Source of the DNA: Agarophyton chilense | Lineage: Eukaryota > Rhodophyta > Florideophyceae > Gracilariales > Gracilariaceae | Reading direction: 5' to 3' | Length of the DNA stretch: 64,000 nt | NCBI GenBank assembly: GCA_030374765.1 | Contig: JARGXX010000017.1 | Coordinates: forward strand, 62,001-126,000 | In this document: positions 55,919 to 64,000 of the stretch, in pieces | Numbering within the stretch: the first letter of the stretch is position 1 | Layout of the letters: every line of letters begins with the position of its first letter | Notes under the pieces: generated by a model | The model's database searches: none | Seen by the model: the letters and a program-made list of their open reading frames with translations, nothing else | What the model was told of the DNA's origin: nothing | Position numbers and translations under genes: made by a program

Positions 55919-56560
55919 AACAATATTTAAACCTTGTACAGCTTGGAAACAAATTGAGTCTTACCGATGAAAACAAGATTACATATTCCTCAAATCTGTT
56001 GATTAGTACTGCAGATATATAGCGGTATACAATGTTGAATAATCCGAACAAACCGAATGCTTGGGCGCAGTTTGGAACTGCAATCCAGAAGGAATTTTTC
56101 CTGAGGATCATGAGAGAACAGCAAGAGATAAGATGCTCAATTTAAAGCAGACTTCATCTGTTTCATGCTACTTGTCGAGCTTTCGCAACATTGCTCTTAC
56201 CATTCCGGATATTAGTGCTTGAGAGAAGTGAGATAAGTTGGGAAGCTGCTTGAAGGCGAAATTGCAATTTGAATTATGAAAGCCGAATTGCTATGGCTTT
56301 GAAGAAGCTACGAAAATAGCTATGCGAGTGGAGGCAGCCTTCATGGGATCATCCTAAGAAGATCAGGTCGCTCATGCAAGGGACAACGCACCTTCCGATT
56401 CGATGGAGATTGGAAATGCAGAAGGTCGCTCCCATTCTAAATCTAAACAGCGCCTGGAAGACATAACGAACAACGCATGCTTTACCTTTCATAAGCCGGG
56501 ATGTCGTCCTTACAAACACCGCTGTGACATTGGAACCAGATGGAAAATAACGAATGTGTA
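55919..56560 (+). pseudogene. gag remnant of third gypsy element
   Basis: Broken frames give gag-like text (NNPNKPNAWAQFGTAIQKEFF near 56040-56100) and, at about 56470-56525, CFTFHKPGCRPYKHRC, which looks like a worn CCHC knuckle. It stands in the right place before the protease and RT of the element at 56.7-58.6 kb. Confidence 0.5.
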
Positions 56561-56689
56561 GGTGGGACCTAATGTCCTGCAGGAGGTTCTGGATGGTGCG
56601 GAAAACTGAGAGGATCTTTCGGAAGTAAAGAGCGGTCGAAAGAACCTTATGCAAGTCAAAGTGTGTTTATTCCGATCCAGGTCGGTTCT

Positions 56690-57070
56690 GCACACTTTTC
56701 TGTGCCCTGTACACCGTTGATGGTATGGAAAGGAACATTGGAGGGGATACCCCTATCAATCTTGAAAAACGATGGATGTAACACGAACGATATGCCAAAA
56801 GGCATTTGCCTCGCTACACAGATAAATGCTCGATATGTATCCAACGAATATGCTAAGTAACCATTCGACGGAAGATTCTGTGAAAATGAGAAATTCTATG
56901 GTTACCGCTTCGGTCCGGATCGGAGAACACACATACGCGTCGCCATTGATCGTAGCTGAAAGTAGATACGACGTTCTACTTGGTATGCCTTGGCATATGG
57001 AGCATAACACGGACACAGATCATCAGGCTCGAATAATTACTGTAGATGGCTGTATTCTGAAGGCCTAATT
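56690..57070 (+). pseudogene. Aspartic protease remnant of third gypsy element
   Basis: The second half of the domain is clear in the frame 56826-57068 (SVRIGEHTYASPLIVAESRYDVLLGMPWHMEHN). The upstream catalytic DSGA box is not recognisable. Confidence 0.55.
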
Positions 57071-57224
57071 GGTTCCTAGAGATCATGAACTCCTAGTCAT
57101 GAATGTGGGTATCAAAGAGTTTCGCAGAACTATTTCTGGAAACAGGAACAATGCCATGATATACCATTGGACAGTTTGAGGGGAACTCAAAAATACAGAC
57201 ATGAGGTAACCTAGAACAGCAAAA

Positions 57225-58640
57225 GTGCAGCTCCTGGACAATCCCGACCCCTATAAGAAGGACTTGCTTCATGAGTTTGAGGACATTTTTTGTGTTGACC
57301 TTCCATCTGGACTACCGCCAAGACGTGAAGTTGACCATAAGATTGACATCGACCCTACTTGCCCTCCTCTCCATCGGTTTCTTTACAAAATCTCTCCAAC
57401 AGAACTACTGGCCGCCAAGGATTACGTGGAGTCTCTTCTGCGGAGTGGAAAGATAAGACATAGAAAATCACTTCATTGATCACTTCTATTCTTTGTCAAG
57501 GAGCCTGGGCGAACTCTCCGTGGCGTAGTGGACTATCGGGCATTGGACCAAATAACGAAGAAGAATAATGCGCCGATAACCAGGTGAGATGAAATGTTTG
57601 ATTGGTTGGGAAGTGCGAGGTACTTCTCCAAGCTTGACTTGAAAAAAGGCTTCCATCTAATACGCATGGAGCCTTCCAATGTTGAGAAGACTGCGTGTAA
57701 CACAAAGTATGGGCAATTCGAAAACCTCGTGATGGCTATGGGCCTTTGCAATGCACCTGCCACACTTCAGACGCTCATGAAAAAACTTATATATGATTTC
57801 ATTAATGATTTTCTTGTTGTGTACATTGCTGATCTTCTTATATACAGTGTGACAAGAGAACAGCATTTGGAGAATGTTCGCTTGGTGTTGCGACGATTTC
57901 GGGAACATGGACCATATATCTTTCCAAAAAAGTGTCAGTTTATGACTCAGGAAACGGAATTTCTGGGGCTTCTTCTTGGGAAAGAAGGGTTGAGAGTGAA
58001 CCCTGCAAAAATTGAAATTGAGAGAAATTGGCCAAAGCTGCACACACTGAACGAGTTGCAAAGCTTTCTGGGTCTGGTACAAATCTTTAGGCGCTTCATC
58101 GAGGACGTTTCAGACCGTGCTGCTCCTCTCACATCCCTAATGCAAAAGGAAAAAGGTCTTAAAGACTGGAATTAAAATGCACTCAAGGCTTTCAATGCTT
58201 TGAAGATTGCACTTACCTCTGGACCAATTCTGCAACCACCCCACTGGGAAAAGCCGTTCCGGGTGCACATCGACGCCTCTCAAACCGCATTTGGAGCGAC
58301 ACTATCACAGCTTGATAATACTCATAAAGATCGTGTTTTGGCGTATATTTCCAGAAAGCGGAGTGCAGCGGAACAGTACTATACTGCCAATGAGAAGGAA
58401 CTATTTGGCTTAGTCTTCGCTCTGCAGCGTTTTTGATGTTATCTTGAAGGTAGCAGCTACGATGTCTTAACTGATAATCAGGTTGTGAATACTTTCCTGA
58501 CAAAGAAAAATGTTAATAGACAGGAAGGCCGGTGGCTGAAAGAACTTGCCTCATTCCACATCAGAGCAGTGTGCTTACTATCAGCAAAAAATCATGTCCT
58601 TTGAGACGCTATGTACCGTATCCCCATAGGCCAACAGTGA
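57225..58640 (+). pseudogene. Reverse transcriptase and RNase H remnant of third gypsy element
   Basis: 57225-57477 carries the RT N-terminus (PSGLPPRREVDHKIDIDP, AAKDYVESLLRSGKIR). After a stop comes KEPGRTLRGVVDYRALDQIT. 57594-58175 carries YFSKLDLKKGFHLIRM, AMGLCNAPATLQTLM and the active-site box, which reads YIADLL instead of YxDD, so RT is dead. RNase H follows a TAA (58173) with VHIDASQTAFGATLSQ, ANEKELFGLVFALQRF and LTDNQVV. This lineage is clearly different from the other two gypsy elements. No LTRs were found. Confidence 0.85.
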
Positions 58641-58899
58641 GCAACATTTCGTGTGATGTTTTCAACGTGAACGAAATGAAATACATCATTGGGGACTACA
58701 GTTGTGGTCAAATACTTGGGCCGATTCTCTTTGCTCTACAGGGAATACCACCATAATGTGAGAAACAAGATGTATTCGAGAATTGGAGGAGGGGAAGGGC
58801 AGCCTGCATCAGTAGTGAGAGTTCCACTATCTTCTACCATCTTGCAGCTACCATTGGAAGATATCTGGCGCTGTGAGTTACGTACAATGATTCAGTCTA

Positions 58900-61290
58900 C
58901 GCAACTGCCTTGGGTGATCAGAGTAGTGTTCCATGCAGCTCGTGGTTGCAATTTTTAGGTTCTGTTGGCCGAGATGTATCGAAAATGCGGTGGATCGTTC
59001 AAGACGACCGGAAAAATCCAGCCGGATCTCGTAACCTTCTCGTTTGTGGTACTGGAGGAATCATTGGGTGTGTCGCGTCGTATTATTGCACGAAAATTGA
59101 AACACCAGCCGGTTTCGGTGAGAGGTCCTCACAAGAGATGGCTGTGTATAATTCTCTTCAAAGAGCAACTCATTTGTCCTCAGCATCCACGCTAAAAAGA
59201 GCAATGGTATAGAAAATAATGCATGGGGGACTCTCTTCTTTGCGTGATAGGAGAATTGCGGGTAACACACGGTGCACCATTTCCAGATCAGGAGATCTGG
59301 CGAGCATGGAGGTTCTACCCCCCAATTTGTGTGTGATTCTTCGGCTGGAGTGCAGCAGTGAAACTTCAAAGACTGTCTCTATTCTCGTCGCATCTTTAGT
59401 TCGACTTGGACGAGAGCAATCACCCAAACGGCTGACCTGGTTGCACTCTCGGTTTGAAGCTTCGGAAGGGAGAATAAAATTCGCTCCGATTTCGTTTGCA
59501 GACGTGATACGGATTCCGAGATGGAGGTCGGGGACGGATTCTTTTCCCGGAGGGCCCATGAACACAAAACAGGTGAAATTGGGATACCTGAAGAACGGAG
59601 AGAGTTATTTGATGTACCGGATAGCTTTTCATGCAGACGCTTCAAGCAACACCAATCTCCGTCCGACTCACGTTGTGATGGGGGATGCTACATTTTGCCG
59701 CTCGGTCTGTCGTCGGAGGCAAGAAGATCTGTTGCGGTCGCCTGCGTTCTTACGCTTACTTCGCATTGAAAATCTCTTAAAGACGCCTTAGATCTCGTAT
59801 TGGATGATGTGGTGAACGGTGTTGTGAATGAAATACAAGAAATCGACCCCTACGAACGTCTAGTTAGAAGTTTTATAGATCATGTGGCATTCTTCGGGGA
59901 CTACTTCGCTGTTGCTGCAACCATTGATGTGATGGGGCACACTGCGAACGCCTTTTACACATAATGCGCGATGAGAAGAAGGAAAGATCAAACCGAACTG
60001 GAGATAATTTATTCCACCGAGATTCACTCGAGGACACTGTGATATGTTTGCTTCGAAGAGAGGACGCGCGTCCTACAGAAATCTCAACCGGATAGTGTGA
60101 TTATGTGAAAATTTGGAATTCGATGCGCCACACGCGAAAGTGCAAGCCGTCTCCCGTTTGTGAAGTTGTCTGAGAAGCTGTGGGAGGCGCTGAGCCCGTT
60201 TCTTACCGAAAACATTAGTTCTGTTCTGGTCCCAGTGATTGATTCGACTTTGAGTGGGGATGTGGGGACTGACCATTTCCTCACAGGTCTCACATAGAAT
60301 GCCTTGAACATGTGTTTTGAGGAGTGGGCATCGGAGAGTGATCGCGCCGCAGTGCAACTGCGGATGCTTAGCGCTAATACATCGAATGGTCTTTCCGTCG
60401 AGGGGAGTATTCTGCGACGAGACACGTCGGGCAAGTACAAGGGACTCACGGGACTAACGATGCCGGGATTGCTCTTTGTTCTGATGTGTGCGGCTGCTTT
60501 GTTTTACCAATTGTGCGAGGGGTTAGGGGAATCTTTTTTCGTGCTACAACGTATTTGCAAGATTTGGTAGTATGCGTCTAACGATGGCCGGCATAGGAGA
60601 CTTATGGTGTGGTGAACATATATTACACGGACCGCGATGGTTCGCTACGGTAACAGGGGAAGGTGAAAAGAGCAACGAAACGGTATTTATAAACGGCAGC
60701 CGCTAATAACCGCACATTTGGAGAACGCGCGAAGGTTTTCGGCAAGCGGAACGCCCATCGATCGTTTGAACTGTGCGTCCACACGATTCCAAATTTTTCA
60801 CATGCCAGGAACTGCTCTGAAAAGGTTTCGGAAATGGTTCAGAGAACGTTAAAGTACTGGCTTGAACTAAGTACGAATCACGTCTCGCATCTCATGGCCG
60901 TAAAGAGAGTCATTGCGCAAGATTGGTTCGGGTGGCTCCACACACTCTACACTTGTTGGTCGAATGAAGGAGAACCGAAAACGGAATGCGCTGATATTGA
61001 GCTGTGAAAGATGTCGGCGGGGATCGATGGAATCGAATTGGACGACACGACAAGGGGTATAGCTCAAATGCTGCAAGCTTTCAGGAACGACATGTGCGAG
61101 AGCTTTCGAGAACCGATCATGAATCAATTGCTGAAGCGTGGACAAGCCAATATCCCGTGGGGAAGACGGTTCCAATGGGAGGCAGCTATTCCAGACCGAG
61201 GGCAATGTCGACCTGTACATCACTTTGAGGGAATACGCCAGCTGGAGAAGCACGTCGCAGGAACCCAAATAAGAGAATGACAGCACATTG
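58900..61290. other. Region of broken, unrecognised frames
   Basis: Several plus-strand frames read smoothly but match nothing I know. In 59521-59945 one frame with a single TGA at about 59768 gives GGCYILPLGLSSEARRS... and LVLDDVVNGVVNEIQEIDPYE. The frame 60304-60570 has a hydrophobic segment near its end (LLFVLMCAAALFY). The frame 61011-61280 (GIDGIELDDTTRGIAQMLQAF...) also reads smoothly. They may be remnants of a larger element continuing from the gypsy remnant. Confidence 0.3.
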
Positions 61291-63480
61291 AGATGTTCCA
61301 GAGGGCTAGGTATGTATCAGTGGAGAAGTGTGGTGGGCGACGGCGCGCGTATGCGCACCACATCTTTAAAGAGTGCGACGCAGTGTGATCGATTTTTGAA
61401 GAAAGCATGGCTGCAGATATTGTGGTACGTATGCGGGATGAAGGAGAAGGCGTACAGCAACTATATGTGGTACTTAGGATTGCTTAGAACTGTGATGATG
61501 TACTTTGGGGTTTTATGAAGCGGATGGTAAGAGGCCCGGGCGAGAGTACATGCTGGTCAAGTGCAATGCAGCTCATGTGATTCGGAGTAGGTGTGCGCCG
61601 CGCTGGTTTAAATCTTGTGTGTGAAAATGGATACTGATTTGTGAGGGAAGAAGGCACAGCCGAGCATGGTATCACGGCCGTGCATGGTGGGGCGTATAAG
61701 ATACTGACTAGGATGGATGGGTACCCTCCGCACCTATAGTAGATGACAAGCCAGTGCACGAGGGGTGAATCGCAAGTCTCCGTAATGCTGTTTTGGTTTT
61801 TGGTAGATTTCTTCATCAGCGAGTGTAGTAATTGCGTTCTATTTTAGGGCACAAATGTACACGATATTGCTTATAGCGCAATTAAGGGATTCCATTGGTT
61901 CCTTATAATAGTTTAATAAAATAAAAATAATATATACTGCACCAATGAATTCCATTGCACACCACTGCTAGGGTTTGCAAGAGACCACTAACTCGACTCA
62001 TTGCACAAATCTTCGCGTATATCGAACCATTAATCCCAAATTACCATATCATTATATTTTAGTATACAACCGACATTTCGAAACAGCGTCCCATAATTTC
62101 CTTTTTACCGAATCACCCACAAGTTAGTTTGTGTTCAACTGATTCCTCAACAGCCGGCCAATATTCGCGCACCTGCGTACCACTATACGATGTAGCACAC
62201 GACTGCAATTTAGTGGCGCGGTTCTCGTAAAACCAACGTTATCTTTGGAATTCCTCCCGCTTGGAGACTTGGCTTTACTACTGTTCCACTTCACAGTGGT
62301 GCAATGAGTACTTTTGGTGGTTCTGTACAAATTCTTTCATAGAAAACAGTGGTATGGAACCTGTGGAGTTCTAGTAGTTTATTTTTTATTGTAAGGCTAG
62401 AAATCTAGTGGTGTGAGATGTAATTTCATTGGTTCCGTACCGTTAAAATTAGAGGTTGCAAACACGATAAGAATCGAAATTTATCATGCATATTGCCTGA
62501 ATAATGAAGATGTGGGCTTACATCTGTATAGCCATGGCACGTTGACCCAATGAAGAGTAAAAAACTGCTTATTTAACATGATGAAGTGCACAATGGGGCT
62601 ACAGCACAGCTTTACACGAATAATTGGGACCAACCAGGTGCTTGCCGAGCACAGCTCGTGTTTTGTCGTCGTACAGAGAATTGAATGTATGGTGTCTTTA
62701 TTTTCTTGTGTCTTTATGATAATTGAAAGCATATTGGGGCAATCATAACATACTATGATTAATATGGCATATGCAAGCATATGGAGGCAATCACAACATA
62801 CTATTAGTAATGTGCTTTGATCCTTTTATTTGTGTGGATACTGTTTGAGTGCCTTTCCACAATCTAGCACAGACCATCATCGTCGAGATGCTCCTCCTTC
62901 GCTAAAAACATTTAAAGTTTGGATAGCTGCCCCCGACTCTATCGAAACAGATCGAAAATCTTTATGGTGATTCAGTACTTTGCTCCGTAAGAAGTCGAAA
63001 ATTAATTCTTCTGGAGTGTAAGAGGTCACATGTGAAACAAAAGAACGTTTATTAAGTAACGGTTTCTCTAGAAAGAAGAACAAATACTCTTAGCATCATA
63101 ACTTTTCTCACCACAGTCTGCTATCTACTCAGTTGCTCAATTGTAAGGGAAATGACGCAAACGGAACCAAAGTCACTTAAGAGAACAAATGAAACGTTCC
63201 TCAGCACTTGCCTCAAGAAGGACTCGCATATTGCAAAGGCTACGCATCGGCTTCTTTCAAACTTGGCAATTGTGAGCGGTCGTACCTGGAAAAGTGTATC
63301 CATCAAAGTGAGACAGGTTTCGCAAGCGCCCTGGTTTGATCCAAGAGCCATCTAGGGTGACGCGTTAATCCAACGATAAATCCTTGATGGCTAGTTTCCA
63401 GACTGGATTCCGGAGCACTGTATACGCAGAGACGACTAGGCGAGCCATGATGCTTTGCAAGAAGACTCGATTGCGCGACA
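61291..63480. other. AT-rich stretch without recognised gene
   Basis: Only short frames. Includes an AT-rich patch around 61915-61940 and the small duplication at 62727-62814. Confidence 0.45.
62727..62814 (+). repeat. Short tandem duplication, 48-bp spacing
   Basis: AAGCATATTGGGGCAATCATAACATACTAT... at 62727 recurs as AAGCATATGGAGGCAATCACAACATACTAT... at 62775 with a few changes. Confidence 0.75.
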
Positions 63481-63481
63481 T

Positions 63482-63943
63482 TCAAAACGAACGTTGTCTG
63501 GAGCCCGTTTGCAGTTCAGGAAGCTGATCTACAATGGTCTGCACTGGTGTATCTGTACGATTATCCTCCCGCAGTAGTTGGAGATAGATAACTGGATACC
63601 CCGTAGCAACTGTGAAGGTTACTTTTAGATCGAGGCACTGGTCAAAGTCGATGTTAGTGCTTCGAAAGGTGTATGCGGTGGGCGTTTCGCAGCTCTCTTT
63701 CTCGAACAAACTCTTTTACGTGCGAAGTTTCGCCTTTTCCGTAAAAATGATATCCTGTATTGAAAATTTTTCCCCGTTTAGAAAGTTCTTTTCGATCCGG
63801 ATCGGGACATTTGGTGCCGTACTGAAAGATTGAGGGTAACGGAATTGCGTGGAACGCATGCTACGAGCGCTACATATGTAAACTGAAGTATTGGGCGGCG
63901 ATTGAGAGTCGTCGTGGCTGCCCTGTGGAGCTTCAATGGACAT
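63482..63943 (-). pseudogene. Unrecognised minus-strand frame with one stop
   Basis: From 63943 the frame is open to a stop at 63716-63718 and continues in the same frame to 63482, about 150 codons in all. NVPIRIEKNFLNGEKFSIQDIIF and FTVATGYPVIYLQLLREDNR look like beta-rich protein. The family is not recognised. Confidence 0.3.
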
Positions 63944-64000
63944 TCTTCTACATTAGAACCCCTGCGAGAAAGAAACCGTTTCGAGATATTGTACGGTGGT

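Noticed and set aside
60867..61286. 139-codon minus-strand ORF
   Set aside because: Overlaps a plus-strand frame of better composition; neither is recognised, so no gene is called.

Overview
The window looks like nuclear DNA of a eukaryote with a compact, intron-poor gene complement set in a sea of decaying transposable elements. The recognisable host genes are eukaryotic types (SWI/SNF SNF5 subunit, MPDU1-like PQ-loop protein, AAMP/Sqt1-like WD40 protein, PH-domain pseudokinase, 5S rRNA) and each protein gene reads as one uninterrupted frame. Intronless genes in short islands between LTR elements fit a florideophyte red alga (Chondrus-like). That is inference; nothing here proves the species.

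Layout. 1-2327 (minus): 5' part of a decayed transposase gene, probably KDZ superfamily (Kyakuja/Dileera/Zisupton type), cut by the window edge. 3786-24000: an old, heavily mutated Ty3/gypsy element whose 3' LTR is split by a younger 11.1-kb chromodomain gypsy element (12347-23477) with 887-bp LTRs and a direct repeat at the insertion point. The younger element carries gag, a -1 frame pol, an integrase with C-terminal chromodomain, and a long antisense frame just inside the 3' LTR. 24727-24846: a 5S rRNA gene. 27018-36346: the host gene island (pseudokinase, WD40, PQ-loop, SNF5). 37060-41130: LTR/leader fragment related to the old gypsy element, an unrecognised ORF, a bromodomain remnant and a SANT/Myb-like coiled-coil gene with one frameshift.

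41660-49350: the most interesting block. A second, much better preserved KDZ-like transposase gene (plus) converges on a minus-strand gene encoding a novel N-terminal region, a beta-order DPPY adenine-type DNA methyltransferase and a SET-like tail. Upstream of the methyltransferase gene lies a cluster of large palindromes. Both KDZ copies carry a similar small TGCTAGTTT/AAACTAGCA inverted repeat upstream of the transposase. The block may be one composite transposon that carries its own DNA-modifying enzyme, by analogy with fungal KDZ elements that carry TET/JBP genes.

49617-54340: broken host-like genes (a possible ATAD2/Yta7-like AAA protein, a HisN/IMPase-family phosphatase, an eIF5B-like lysine-rich segment) followed by a PIF/Harbinger transposase. 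55900-58620: a third, distinct gypsy remnant. 58900-64000: mostly unidentified, with short ORFs only.

Most transposon ORFs are broken by isolated stops or one-base shifts while the reading continues on the other side, so they are annotated as pseudogenes even where they are long.
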